A stretch of 64,000 nt of DNA from Dokdonella sp. (lineage in GTDB: Bacteria; Pseudomonadota; Gammaproteobacteria; Xanthomonadales; Rhodanobacteraceae), in the NCBI RefSeq assembly GCF_019634775.1, contig NZ_JAHCAS010000001.1:1426001-1490000 (forward strand), given 5' to 3'. A program made the translations under genes and the position numbers. Shown here one piece after another: positions 8,449 to 16,946 of the stretch. Positions within the stretch are counted from its first letter, which is position 1. Each line of letters opens with the position of its first letter. The notes beneath the pieces are model-generated. The model was given only the letters and a program-made list of their open reading frames with translations. It did no database searches and was not told the DNA's origin.

Positions 8449-8727
8449 GCCATTCAGGAAACATTAAGCGTGATCCGCTTTCGGCTGACAGAGTTGATTG
8501 CCGACAAGGCGTTCAAGGAACGCCGGGTCATTCCATTGAGCGAGGTCGCGGCAGCCACGGGGATTCATCGCGCCACCCTTTCCAAGATCGCGAATCAGCC
8601 TGGCGCCAATATCAGCACGGACCTCGTCGACAAGCTTTGTCGGTACTTTGAGTGCCAACCCGGCAGCCTGATGACGTATCTCAAGGACGATCTGATCGAA
8701 TTTGGTGATGGGGCCAGCGGGCGATGA
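8431..8727 (+). CDS. Cro/CI-type HTH regulator of the integration module
   Basis: This 98-residue DNA-binding protein has an XRE-type helix-turn-helix: VIRFRLTELIADKAF, then IPLSEVAAATGIHRATLSKIANQPGANISTDLVDKLCRYFECQPGSLMTYL. The HTH occupies residues about 15-80, leaving a short acidic tail. It is divergent from xis-int, and the intervening sequence holds three near-identical palindromes, the third covering its own start codon. The likely role is autoregulated repression of excision and integration. Such small XRE proteins also occur in toxin-antitoxin loci, but no toxin partner is adjacent. Confidence 0.85.
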   Translation: MSRIGDAIQETLSVIRFRLTELIADKAFKERRVIPLSEVAAATGIHRATLSKIANQPGANISTDLVDKLCRYFECQPGSLMTYLKDDLIEFGDGASGR

Positions 8728-9064
8728 AGATGTCTAGCGCCAGGGTAGGGTGGCGTGATTTGGGTTGTCCGGTTGTCGGGCACGAAGGCGAACGTTATGC
8801 ACTATGTCGGTCGCGACTCGCGCGATTAAGCGTGCCACGTCAGTGCGAGGATGCGCGAATGCATCCAGAAAGTTTCCGGCTCGTTTCGACGACGGGCCGG
8901 CACCTGATTCAGAACGCCGCATAGGGTTCCTGTTGGCGTTGCAGACCACGGCACGATTGCCGCTCTAAAGAGAGGCGGTCTACCGCAGTATTTTGTGGCT
9001 TTGCGAGTCTGCGAGCCATGGAAGTTCGATCTTGTTTCGAGATGGAGCGAGACCCTATTTTGCT
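8728..9064. other. Intergenic stretch, no gene seen
   Basis: About 340 bases lie between the convergent HTH regulator and helicase genes. No open frame here has recognisable features or a convincing ribosome-binding site, and I see no clear terminator hairpin. Confidence 0.5.
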
Positions 9065-12000
9065 CTAACGCTGGCTAACATTGCCGGTAGCCCGGCACCC
9101 TTCTCGGTAGCGGGAGCAACCCAAGAACGGCCCGTTGCGCCCGCTCTTCTGTTGGATGACTCCTTGTTGACAAACAGGACACTGATCGCCGGATTTGATA
9201 GCGGCAGGAAGTCGCGATGAACGCCCTGCGGGTCGAGCGCGTCTGCCTGCACCTTGGTTGGCATTGCGCTTGAAGTCGCAAGCTGGAAAGCGGCTGCATC
9301 CATGGAAGGCACCGTAATGCCCGTCTCGCACCTGGAGCACGCCGTTGCCGCACTTGGGGCAGGCCTCCAGTGGTTCGCCGTCAACCGGCTCAATCTGGAG
9401 ATGTCCCTGGTTGACCAACTCAACCAGGAACTGGGAAGGCTGGGCAAGCATGGTGTAGAAGCGCACCTGCTTGCGAGCGCGGGTCATGGCAACGTAGAAC
9501 AATCGGCGCTCTTCTGCGAAGGGGTGCGGATCTGGCGTCGGCATTGCCAGCTGCAAGGCGGGGTCGTCCTGGATTTGGCTGGGGAAGCCTCGCGTTTCCT
9601 GGATGACGTTCAGCACGAACACATACTCGGCTTCCAAGCCCTTGGAGCCGTGTACCGTGCGGAACTCAATGTTCAGCCGGTCGCCGAACCTGTTCTGCCA
9701 AGAGGCCAGCGAGCCTGGCTTGTCGTCGTGATACCTGCCCAAGAGCATGATCGTGATATGCGACCCCTTGGCAGGCTTCAGCTTGCCCTCGGCAACGAAC
9801 TTATGCATGAGCGCCAGCTGTTGCTCAACATGTGGTGCAATGCTTTCCTTGCTCGAAAACCCATAAGCCAAAAGCGGCGTCTTGGTCAGCGGATTGGTGG
9901 TCTGGACTCTCTTCTTGATCTGCGCCGGATTAGCTTGGATGAACTCACTAGATACGTCGCACAGCTCCTGCGGACACCGAAAGGTGGTGTTCAAGGTCAA
10001 TCGTGTGGCGTGATCGAAGGTCTTCTCAAACTCGGTCATGACCGAAATATCCGAACCGGCGAATCGATTGATACCCTGCCAGTCGTCTCCGACCACGCAC
10101 AGATGGGTCTGTGAATCTGGGTTTGCAGCCAACGCCTTCAACAGACGGATGCGTGCACGGGAACAATCTTGGAACTCGTCGGCCAGGATGACGGTATAGG
10201 GGCTTTTGTACTTCCCGGATTCAACGTGTTCGGCCGCCCGAATCAGCATGTCCTCGAAGTCGATGAACTTGCCTTCCCGAAGCCGGCGCTCCCACTCTGC
10301 GGCGACTCGTTCGTACAGCGACAGATAGATCCTCAGTCGAGCTGCAAACCCCTCCTTGGACTGCATCTTCAACGCTGCGTGCAGCTGGCGATGCGACAGA
10401 CCATTGTTCTTCACGTGTTGCTGGAACACGCGGAACGAGCGAGCCAGCTCCTCTTGGGACACTGGCGGTAAGCCAGGCACTTCCCGGTTGGGATCGAATA
10501 CAGGCTGGACGCCTCGCTCGACCAATGCTTTTTCCAGATCGGCCATCCATTGACCGGTGGACAACGTGTGGGAGGTTGTCTCCACTAGCGCCGTTTTCAT
10601 TTCCAGATGTTTTCCGCGTTTCCACTGGACTCCTTCCAAGTAGTTCTTGAACTCCTTGGGGGACTCGCCTTTCGCATTGAGCGCGAAGTGCTCGTGGTAC
10701 AGCTTGGCGGCTGGATAGTAGAAGTCTGGGAAATACTGGCGATGGTTCTCGTCGGCCGTTTCGTGTTCGTAAGCGCGCTCGTAGGCGTAATCCACGCCGC
10801 AGTAAAACAGCCAGTCGGCGATGACGCGTTCTTCCTTGCTTTTGACAACCTCACCCTTGGCAGTGAGAAAGCCGCGCACGCCGTCGACGTAAGCGTCAGG
10901 TTCCTGCCGTTGCCCCCACCTCCCCACGTCGCGACCGTAGACAGTGCGGAACAAATCCCACTCGCGCTTGAACGCCGCGTCCTGGCAGAGTGTGTCGATG
11001 ATATTGCCAACCTCGCGGATGTCTGCCCCAGGGTTGTCCGGGCTTACCCAAGGCGCAAGTGACGGCCGCTTGCCCGTTGCCATGCCAATTACCTCAATGC
11101 CGAAGGCATGGAAGGTGTTGGACTTCACCTTGTCTACGTCAGGCACGCCTTTTAGCTGCTCGGCAATGCGTTCGCCCACTTCATCGGCGGTGGCCCGGTT
11201 GAACGCTAGCAACAGGATCTGCTCGGGCGTGGCCAGGGACTCGCGGAGGACGTAGCCGGTCTTGGCCACCATCGTAGAAGTTTTTCCTGAGCCAGCCGCG
11301 GCGACCACCATGACCGCGTCATCCATGCACACGCACGCATGGATCTGCTCGTCGGTCAGCGGGTTCTTCTCCACCTCGTCGAAGAACGGCTTGCGGGCCA
11401 CGCGTTGGCGCGCCAGATGCTTCTCATTCTGTTCGTCGAAGATCTTCTTCAATGTCGCTAGCGGTGTCGCGTCGCCAACAGCTTGCTTCCATTTCCTTCC
11501 AGGCCATTCGGGTACTGGAAACATTGCAAGGATCCGCTTCGGTGTTCCTTTCGGTATCCACTGCCCCTTGGGGATCATGGGCATCATCGCGGCGAACCAC
11601 TGATCCATTGCTGCCCCAAATGCCGCCTCGTCATGTGAGTGGAGCCGGTTAGCCAACTCAATGCTGGGAGGGTCTTTCCACGAGGGCCAGGCTTTGCCCT
11701 TTTTGCGTGCGTTCGTCGCTTGGTCGTGCCACAGGATGGCACCCCAAGAAACGTTGCCCGGTGTAGCCGGTGCCTTGACGTTGGCCAGGGCCTCTTGAAT
11801 CTCGTCGTCACCCACGAACCTGCCGGGTTCCAGTTTCAACCTTGCCATCGCCTGGTCCAGCCAGGACTCAAGGTCACGAGTGTTGGCGCCAACGAAGGTA
11901 GCCAAGGCGTTTGCGGTGGCTTCTGCTATAGCGCGCTGCATCTGGATGGCCTGCTCGTTGGGAATGCCATCCACTGCACGGCGGACCTTCTCTTCTCCTT

Positions 12001-12196
12001 GAAGGAAGTCGAAGTGGCAGGTGGCCCACACCATGCCGGTGGACACCTGGATGGACCGCACCTGGATTAGGTGGACTGAAGTATTGGGCTGGCTATCCAC
12101 CCACAGCGAAAGTCGGTCGCCCTTGATCTCGGCCTGCCAGCGATTGTTGCCGGTAAAGATTTCACCTGCCTTGGTTGAGCCCCACTTCATTCCCAC
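9065..12196 (-). CDS. UvrD-type helicase with nuclease-like insert and two zinc ribbons
   Basis: This 1043-residue superfamily 1A helicase resembles helicase IV (HelD). A ~270-residue N-terminal region precedes Walker A AAGSGKTS (about 300-307). Domain 1A continues with LLAFNRATADEV and NTFHAFG. An insert around residues 452-526 reads KEERVIADWL, YFPDFYYP and EHF, the E...PD...E pattern of PD-(D/E)XK nucleases. Walker B ADEFQD (672-677), VHGSKGLEAEYVFVL and FYVAMTRARK complete the motor. The C-terminus has two topoisomerase-type four-Cys zinc ribbons (about 946-973 and 1006-1034). It probably unwinds and cuts DNA in repair or defence. It lies alone on the minus strand, opposite the DUF3883 remnant. 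Confidence 0.9.
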   Translation of the reverse strand: MGMKWGSTKAGEIFTGNNRWQAEIKGDRLSLWVDSQPNTSVHLIQVRSIQVSTGMVWATCHFDFLQGEEKVRRAVDGIPNEQAIQMQRAIAEATANALATFVGANTRDLESWLDQAMARLKLEPGRFVGDDEIQEALANVKAPATPGNVSWGAILWHDQATNARKKGKAWPSWKDPPSIELANRLHSHDEAAFGAAMDQWFAAMMPMIPKGQWIPKGTPKRILAMFPVPEWPGRKWKQAVGDATPLATLKKIFDEQNEKHLARQRVARKPFFDEVEKNPLTDEQIHACVCMDDAVMVVAAAGSGKTSTMVAKTGYVLRESLATPEQILLLAFNRATADEVGERIAEQLKGVPDVDKVKSNTFHAFGIEVIGMATGKRPSLAPWVSPDNPGADIREVGNIIDTLCQDAAFKREWDLFRTVYGRDVGRWGQRQEPDAYVDGVRGFLTAKGEVVKSKEERVIADWLFYCGVDYAYERAYEHETADENHRQYFPDFYYPAAKLYHEHFALNAKGESPKEFKNYLEGVQWKRGKHLEMKTALVETTSHTLSTGQWMADLEKALVERGVQPVFDPNREVPGLPPVSQEELARSFRVFQQHVKNNGLSHRQLHAALKMQSKEGFAARLRIYLSLYERVAAEWERRLREGKFIDFEDMLIRAAEHVESGKYKSPYTVILADEFQDCSRARIRLLKALAANPDSQTHLCVVGDDWQGINRFAGSDISVMTEFEKTFDHATRLTLNTTFRCPQELCDVSSEFIQANPAQIKKRVQTTNPLTKTPLLAYGFSSKESIAPHVEQQLALMHKFVAEGKLKPAKGSHITIMLLGRYHDDKPGSLASWQNRFGDRLNIEFRTVHGSKGLEAEYVFVLNVIQETRGFPSQIQDDPALQLAMPTPDPHPFAEERRLFYVAMTRARKQVRFYTMLAQPSQFLVELVNQGHLQIEPVDGEPLEACPKCGNGVLQVRDGHYGAFHGCSRFPACDFKRNANQGAGRRARPAGRSSRLPAAIKSGDQCPVCQQGVIQQKSGRNGPFLGCSRYREGCRATGNVSQR

Positions 12197-12215
12197 AATC
12201 CCTGCCCCCTTCGGG

Positions 12216-12806
12216 CCATATTGCCACGGGCGTGCGGAAAGTGATGTTCAAGGGCGTACTGGCACCGGGGCTTTGCGCGGCGGTGAACAAGGCAATGGAG
12301 TTGGCCAGGGCGGCGGCAAAGGCGGCGGTCAGGGAAAGAGGACGCCCGGCCACGCAGGCGCGCGGCCATTCATTTCCTACGTAAGCACGCATCCCGATGA
12401 TGATGGCCCCGATCCCGATGGCCTCGATGAGGCGGCACGGATGCATATCGAGGGGCGTGCAATTGACCTGATCATTGGTCTTGAACCGGCGCTGCGCCGC
12501 ACTCCGGAAGGCAACCCGGGTTTTGACCTCTTCGAAGCCGACAGTGGTGGCAGGCAGATGCGCTGGGTCGAAGTGAAGTCGATGACGGGCACGTTGGAAG
12601 ATCGCCCCGTGGGTCTGTCACACACACAATTCGACTGCGCGCGCGAAAAGGGCGATGCGTACTGGTTGTATGTGGTCGAGCACGCAACCGATCCGGCACA
12701 AGCCCGCGTGCTCAGAATCCAGAACCCCGTTGGCCACGCCCGGACGTTCACGTTCGACCATGGCTGGAGCGGGATCGCTCGAACTGATCCGCCCCAATCG
12801 CCGTGA
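12216..12806 (+). pseudogene. DUF3883-domain protein, C-terminal remnant
   Basis: A Gly-rich linker (GKGGGQGKRTPGHAG) leads into SYVSTHPDDDGPDPDGLDEAARM, NPGFDLFEAD, RQMRWVEVKSMTG, GLSHTQFDCAREKGDAYWLYVVEHA and RTFTFDHGW. This is the DUF3883 (NOV C-terminal, PD-(D/E)XK-like) domain, normally the end of very large proteins with an N-terminal ATPase-like part. Only about 195 residues remain. Upstream the frame runs antisense into the helicase gene and loses protein-like character, so the N-terminal bulk has been lost. The domain's D..E.K core (FDLFE, VEVK) is intact. It may be a leftover of a defence protein deleted when the helicase segment arrived. Confidence 0.7.
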
Positions 12807-13094
12807 CAGTGATGTTGCCTTCCCCAAATAGAATCGAGCCCCTCACCGGCGTAACAAGTGCCCGGAAATCAGCGCTCTGCCTCTCACCCGCCGGGTAATC
12901 GGACGTGGCCTTGGTGCGGTTGGACAAATCTCGACAACTAGATGAGCACAGAGTGCTTTGGTCAAGAGGCCGCAGTTCCTGCTTCCTGGGACAAGTCTGA
13001 CTGTCACAGTACCTGTCACATGCGGAAAGTGCCCATGCTGGGAGGCGCCTTCGGCACAAAGGGCAGGGATTCGACTCCGGCGATGAAATGGGAC
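12807..13094. other. Intergenic, no gene seen
   Basis: This is sequence between the DUF3883 remnant and the tRNA terminator. I find no open frame with protein-like character. It forms the right end of the island next to tRNA-Met. Confidence 0.4.
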
Positions 13095-13124
13095 AAAAAA
13101 AACCCGCGACAAGGGCGGGCTTTT
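13095..13124 (-). terminator. Rho-independent terminator of tRNA-Met
   Basis: Read on the minus strand, the hairpin arms CCCGC and GCGGG flank a short loop and are followed by eight T. It lies about 33 bases beyond the tRNA 3' end. The A-run on one side and T-run on the other make it potentially bidirectional. Confidence 0.8.
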
Positions 13125-13156
13125 GATCCGTAAGATGCTGAAATCAAAGCGAATTC

Positions 13157-13233
13157 TGGTGGCTACGGGTGGACTCGAACCACCGACCCCGGCATTATGA
13201 GTGCCGTGCTCTAACCGGCTGAGCTACGTAGCC
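13157..13233 (-). tRNA. tRNA-Met (CAT), elongator type
   Basis: This is a 77-nt cloverleaf with acceptor arms GGCTACG and CGTAGCC, discriminator A and encoded CCA. The D arm is GCTCAGCCGGTTAGAGC, the anticodon CAT is at 13199-13197, and the T loop is GGTTCGAGTCC. Its 3' end faces the island, as expected for an integration target. A TACAAT -10-like box lies at 13249-13244. Confidence 0.95.
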
Positions 13234-13243
13234 AGAACTCTGA

Positions 13244-13249
13244 ATTGTA
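13244..13249 (-). promoter_or_regulatory. -10-like box of tRNA-Met
   Basis: TACAAT on the minus strand lies 10 bases from the tRNA 5' end, close to a sigma-70 -10 element. The same TACAAT occurs at the same distance from the partial tRNA copy (13316-13321), so promoter and tRNA 5' half were duplicated together. No strong -35 is apparent. Confidence 0.5.
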
Positions 13250-13262
13250 CTGCCTTGACCCT

Positions 13263-13305
13263 GGCATTATGAGTGCCGTGCTCTAACCGGCTGAGCTACG
13301 TAGCC
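13263..13305 (-). pseudogene. Truncated tRNA-Met 5'-half duplicate
   Basis: Forty-three bases match the 5' part of tRNA-Met (13191-13233) with no mismatch seen: acceptor 5' strand, D arm and anticodon region including CAT. The T arm and acceptor 3' strand are absent. The copy lies directly upstream of the intact gene, in tandem, together with a copy of the TACAAT box. It cannot form a cloverleaf and is read as a tandem-duplication scar. Confidence 0.85.
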
Positions 13306-13502
13306 AGGAACGCGGATTGTACTGCGATGCCCTCGGCGGCATGGGCGCCACGCACTGATCGACGGTGCGACGCAGCGGCAAGGGGCGCGCATTGTAGCGG
13401 ATCGGCGCGGCTGGACAACTGCGTGACGGGTGGCCGCGCCCGGCGCGCTGTCGCAGCGATGCCGGCGTGCCGCCGATGCCCTGGTCGATCACCATCGCGG
13501 CT

Positions 13503-14159
13503 TCAGCCGCGATGCGCCGCATCGGACCATCCCTGGATCGAACTGCCGCCGCCGGACGGCGGGCGCGGCGCGTTCTCGGACGAGGATTTCTGCGGATAGG
13601 TGAGCTTTTCCGGTTCACCGTGCCAGCGCCGGGTCGCGCGCTGGAAGAACAGGCTGTTGGGCAGGCGCAGCACGCTGCTGCCGCCCTGCGGATGCTGCTC
13701 TTCGACGGTGACGTAGATCAGGTTCATGTCGATCACGCGACCGCCGATGCCGGGCTTGTCGGCGGCGTCGACCAGTTCGATGTGGTCGTGGAGGCGGAAC
13801 GGGCGCGTGACCAGGATCAGGAGCGCGCAGAAGATGTTGGAAAGCACGCTCCATGCGGCGAAGAAGGCCACCGCGGCCACGGCGGCAAAGCCGGTGAACG
13901 CGGTCCAAAGCACCGCGCCGGACACGCCGAGGCGTTCAAGGATCAGGAGCAATGCGGCCGATCCGATCAGGATCCCGGCCAGGCGACGCGCACTGCCGGC
14001 GACTTCGGCCGACAGCTCGTAGCGCCGGGTGGTGCGCTCGATCAGCCGGCGCAGCAGTGTGCGCAACAGCCAGGCGACGAGCAGGATCAGGGCGACCTGG
14101 CCGGCGAGGGTCATCTCGGGCGTCCAGGCCTGCGACCAGGACGGCAACCATTCGTTCAT
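13503..14159 (-). CDS. MscS-family mechanosensitive channel
   Basis: This inner-membrane channel of about 218 residues would open under membrane tension and release solutes. It has three hydrophobic segments: VALILLVAWLLRTLL, AGILIGSAALLLIL and the pore-like AVLWTAFTGFAAVAAVAFFAAWSVLSNIFCALLILV. A beta-domain follows (PFRLHDHIELVD..GIGGRVIDMNLIYVTV, LPNSLFFQRATRRW). It matches short YbdG/MscS-type proteins. The C-terminal ~45 residues are Ser/Pro-rich and probably disordered. An ATG at 14159 is preferred; an in-frame GTG lies at 14171. It stands alone between the tRNA region and the divergent lipase gene. Confidence 0.85.
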   Translation of the reverse strand: MNEWLPSWSQAWTPEMTLAGQVALILLVAWLLRTLLRRLIERTTRRYELSAEVAGSARRLAGILIGSAALLLILERLGVSGAVLWTAFTGFAAVAAVAFFAAWSVLSNIFCALLILVTRPFRLHDHIELVDAADKPGIGGRVIDMNLIYVTVEEQHPQGGSSVLRLPNSLFFQRATRRWHGEPEKLTYPQKSSSENAPRPPSGGGSSIQGWSDAAHRG

Positions 14160-14325
14160 CACGCGATCCACGTGGGAAAAGGTTGGGGCGGCATGGTGGC
14201 GCCGACGCCGGCAGGCATTCTATCCGCGACTGTCCAACGGATCAGGGCATAGGGGATTTCCCTGATACCGCCGCCGCCGCGGAATGCGCAGGATCGCCTC
14301 GACATCCCGACGAGGTTGGCCGGTC

Positions 14326-16002
14326 ATGACGTTCGATACGCGAATCGGTGCGGAGAGCCAGGTTTCCAGCACGTACTGGCAGGATGCGGCGAGCATCGGC
14401 AGCGGCGTGCAGGCGCAGCCGGCATCGCCGACGCCGGTCGGTGACGGTCGGTTCAGCACGGAAGCGGCCGGCACGGCGCCGCAGCGCGACCTCGACCTGC
14501 ATCTGGCCATGATGGCGAACGACTCGTACACGTTGCAGGATGCCAACGGCATCACCGGTACCGAGTCGGGCAGGGAACTAGCGGCAGCCGGCTGGACGCG
14601 CCTGGAGCCGAACGGCGACCACCTTGTCGGCGTCGATGGCCAGCGCATCGAGATCGATCCGGCCGCGCTCGAGGACAGCGCCTCGGGTTTCCGCGCGTCG
14701 ATCTACCAGAATGCTGATGGCCAGGTCGTGGTTGCCTATGCCGGTACCGACCCGTCGGAAATGCCGGATATCGGTGCCGACGCCGCGCAGGCCTTCGGTC
14801 TGGAGACCGCGCAGTACAACAAGGCGGTCGATCTCGCCAAGAAGGCCGAGATCGCTTTCGGCGACGGCAACGTGATCTTCACCGGGCATTCGCTCGGTGG
14901 TGGCCTCGCCTCGACGGCGGCGCTGTCGGTCGGCGCGACAGCGGTGACGTTCAACGCCGCCGGGCCGAGCAATGACACCCTGCGCGACCTCGGCTTCAGT
15001 CCCAACGAGACGCGCAACGAGCTCGAGGACAGTGGCCAGATCCGTCACTACATCGTCGACGGCGATCCGCTCAACCTCGCCCAGAGCGATATCCCGGCAT
15101 TGCCGCTGCCCCTGGTCGGCCCGTTGTCGCCGCCCGACGCGGTCGGCCATGCGCTGCGCATCGAGTTGCCTGCCGGCATGCGTCCGCTCATTGACTCGCA
15201 TGGTGGCGGCGGTGACCACACTTCGTACGTCGAGGCGCTGCGCAACAATGTGCCATATGCCTCGGGGTCGAACGACGGCCTTGCCGCCGACGTGCTGGGG
15301 CACATCGGCGACTACCGCCTGAACGTGATCGGCTCGGTTGCCGAAACGCTCATTGGCGCCGGCACTGGCGTGGCCAACGAGGCGAAGGAAACGGTCGCCG
15401 ACGTCCGCGAGACGCTGGCCGGCGATGGCAGTGTGCTCGAAAAGGCGACCGGCGTGATCGGCGATGTCGCCGACGGCGTTCTCGATACAGCCGGTGGCTT
15501 GCTCGACCGCGCCGCCGATGGCGCCGGCGACATCGTCCAGGAGAGCACCGACTTCGTCGGCAACCTGATCCGTGACGCGGGCAAGGCGGTCGGTCTCGAA
15601 GGCGCCGGCGCATTCGTCGCGCGGGGTGTCGAAGGGCTCGGCGACCTCGCCAACGCGGGTGCCGATGCGCTCGGCAAGGGTGCAAACTGGCTGGCCGACA
15701 AGGCCGGCGACGTCGTCGAGAACCTGAGTGACGTCGCTGGCACGGCGACACAGGCCGTGGTCGACGGAACCGTCGAAGTGGCCAAGGCGGTTGGCCATGC
15801 CAGTGTTGAAGTCGCCAAGGTGGTCGGCGCGACTGCGGTGGTTGTCGCCCATGCCACGGTCGACGTGGCGAAGGCGGTCGGCAATGCAGCCGTCGATGCG
15901 GCCAGGGCGACTGGCAACGCCATCGCCGATGGTGCCAAGGCGGTCGGTGGCGCGATCGCCGATGGTGCCGGGTGGGTCGTCGACAAGATCAAGTTCTGGT
16001 AA
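14326..16002 (+). CDS. Class-3 lipase-like protein with C-terminal amphipathic repeats (putative effector)
   Basis: This 558-residue protein has an alpha/beta-hydrolase lipase domain (about residues 50-290): VVAYAGTDPSE as the oxyanion strand region, the nucleophile elbow FTGHSLGGGLAS (Ser of GHSLG), an acid-containing YIVDGDPLN, and HTSYVEAL supplying the His. From about residue 330 it becomes Ala/Val/Gly/Asp-rich and quasi-repetitive (VAKAVGHASVEVAK, VAKAVGNAAVDAARA), suggesting long amphipathic helices that could contact or enter membranes. There is no signal peptide. An exported ankyrin protein follows 62 bases downstream, the arrangement of T6SS phospholipase effector-immunity pairs. The start at ATG 14326 has GAGG upstream. 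The effector role is inference. Confidence 0.8.
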   Translation: MTFDTRIGAESQVSSTYWQDAASIGSGVQAQPASPTPVGDGRFSTEAAGTAPQRDLDLHLAMMANDSYTLQDANGITGTESGRELAAAGWTRLEPNGDHLVGVDGQRIEIDPAALEDSASGFRASIYQNADGQVVVAYAGTDPSEMPDIGADAAQAFGLETAQYNKAVDLAKKAEIAFGDGNVIFTGHSLGGGLASTAALSVGATAVTFNAAGPSNDTLRDLGFSPNETRNELEDSGQIRHYIVDGDPLNLAQSDIPALPLPLVGPLSPPDAVGHALRIELPAGMRPLIDSHGGGGDHTSYVEALRNNVPYASGSNDGLAADVLGHIGDYRLNVIGSVAETLIGAGTGVANEAKETVADVRETLAGDGSVLEKATGVIGDVADGVLDTAGGLLDRAADGAGDIVQESTDFVGNLIRDAGKAVGLEGAGAFVARGVEGLGDLANAGADALGKGANWLADKAGDVVENLSDVAGTATQAVVDGTVEVAKAVGHASVEVAKVVGATAVVVAHATVDVAKAVGNAAVDAARATGNAIADGAKAVGGAIADGAGWVVDKIKFW

Positions 16003-16064
16003 GCGCTGTGGTATGAAGGCATTCCGTAGTCACGCCCCCTGTACGTGACAGGACGGAACGGCCA

Positions 16065-16835
16065 ATGAGCCTTCTGCTGCGCAAACCGGCGGCAAGCCCC
16101 CGTTTCGGGGGCTTGCTGTTTTCCCTGACCCTGCTGATGGCCACGGCGGCATGCGCCGGGCCGGGATCGGATTCCATGAGCAAATCCCCGTTCACGGGCA
16201 CGGCTGGCGCCGCGCTCGCCGCTGCCGTGCGTGCCGATGATGCGGCCCTGATCAAGACCCTGGTCGCCGAAGGCGGCAACCCGAACGCCGAGGGCGAGAA
16301 GGGCATGACCTTGCTGCAATGGGCGATGTTCTCGCAGAACCGCACGGCCTTCCTGACCCTGCTCGATGCCGGTGCCGATCCGGCCCGTGGCAACCAGGAT
16401 GGACTGACTGCCGTGCATCTGGCGGCCATGGCCGACACGAAGTGGTGGCTCGAGAAGCTGCTCGAGCGCAGGTTCGGTGCGGATACACCGAACACGGTGA
16501 CGGCGGCAACGCCACTGATGGCGGCGCTGCTCGCCGAACGCGCCGACAACGTCGACCGGCTGTTGGCCGCCGGCGCCGATCCAAACGCGAAGGACCGCAA
16601 GGGCGACACTGCGCTGCACCTTGCTGCCTCGATCAACGAGGCCGGGCGCGTGCTGCAGTTGCTCGAAGCCGGGGCCGACCCGCTGGCGCGGAATGCGCAG
16701 GGCGCCACCTTCCAGCGTTACCTGTTCATGACCCCCGAGCGCAACCTGGATACGCGCACGCGCGCAGCGCGGGAGCGCGTGCGCGCCTGGCTGGTCGCCC
16801 ACAACATCGCGGTCGAGGATCCCGGCGCCGGCTGA
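16065..16835 (+). CDS. Exported ankyrin-repeat protein (possible immunity protein)
   Basis: This 256-residue protein has an N-terminal hydrophobic segment (GGLLFSLTLLMATAACAGPG) with a Cys placed like a lipoprotein lipidation site, although TAAC is an imperfect lipobox. At least four ankyrin repeats follow (about residues 45-225): AAVRADDAALIKTLVAEGGNPNAE, TLLQWAMFSQNRTAFLTLLDAGADP, TAVHLAAM and TALHLAASINEAGRVLQLLEAGADP. It probably acts in the periplasm as a protein-binding scaffold. Directly downstream of the lipase-like gene, it is a plausible self-protection partner. A perfect 11-bp hairpin followed by TGTTTT lies inside its signal-peptide codons (16092-16120). Confidence 0.8.
   Translation: MSLLLRKPAASPRFGGLLFSLTLLMATAACAGPGSDSMSKSPFTGTAGAALAAAVRADDAALIKTLVAEGGNPNAEGEKGMTLLQWAMFSQNRTAFLTLLDAGADPARGNQDGLTAVHLAAMADTKWWLEKLLERRFGADTPNTVTAATPLMAALLAERADNVDRLLAAGADPNAKDRKGDTALHLAASINEAGRVLQLLEAGADPLARNAQGATFQRYLFMTPERNLDTRTRAARERVRAWLVAHNIAVEDPGAG
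16092..16122 (+). terminator. Terminator-like hairpin inside the ankyrin gene's 5' codons
   Basis: The arms GCAAGCCCCCG (16092-16102) and CGGGGGCTTGC (16106-16116) are perfectly complementary with a TTT loop and are followed by TGTTTT. This resembles an intrinsic terminator with an interrupted T-tract. It lies 90 bases after the lipase stop and within the first codons of the ankyrin gene, so it could attenuate transcription between the two genes. Confidence 0.5.
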
Positions 16836-16946
16836 GCCCCCGTCCGGCGGTGCCTTGATGCCGTTGCCGGGCCTGTGGACAATCGGTCGCAGTCATTTTT
16901 CGGTGCGGCGCGGACGTCCCATCCCCGGCGCGCCCTGCGAGGCAGC

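Noticed and set aside
12021..12215. Upstream part of the plus-strand frame leading into the DUF3883 domain
   Set aside because: It is antisense to the well-supported helicase gene and loses protein-like composition before the Gly-rich linker, so it was not included in the remnant.
13060..13090. GATTCGACTCC resembling a tRNA T-arm or tmRNA 3' end
   Set aside because: No acceptor stem, anticodon arm or CCA can be paired around it, so it is probably coincidental.
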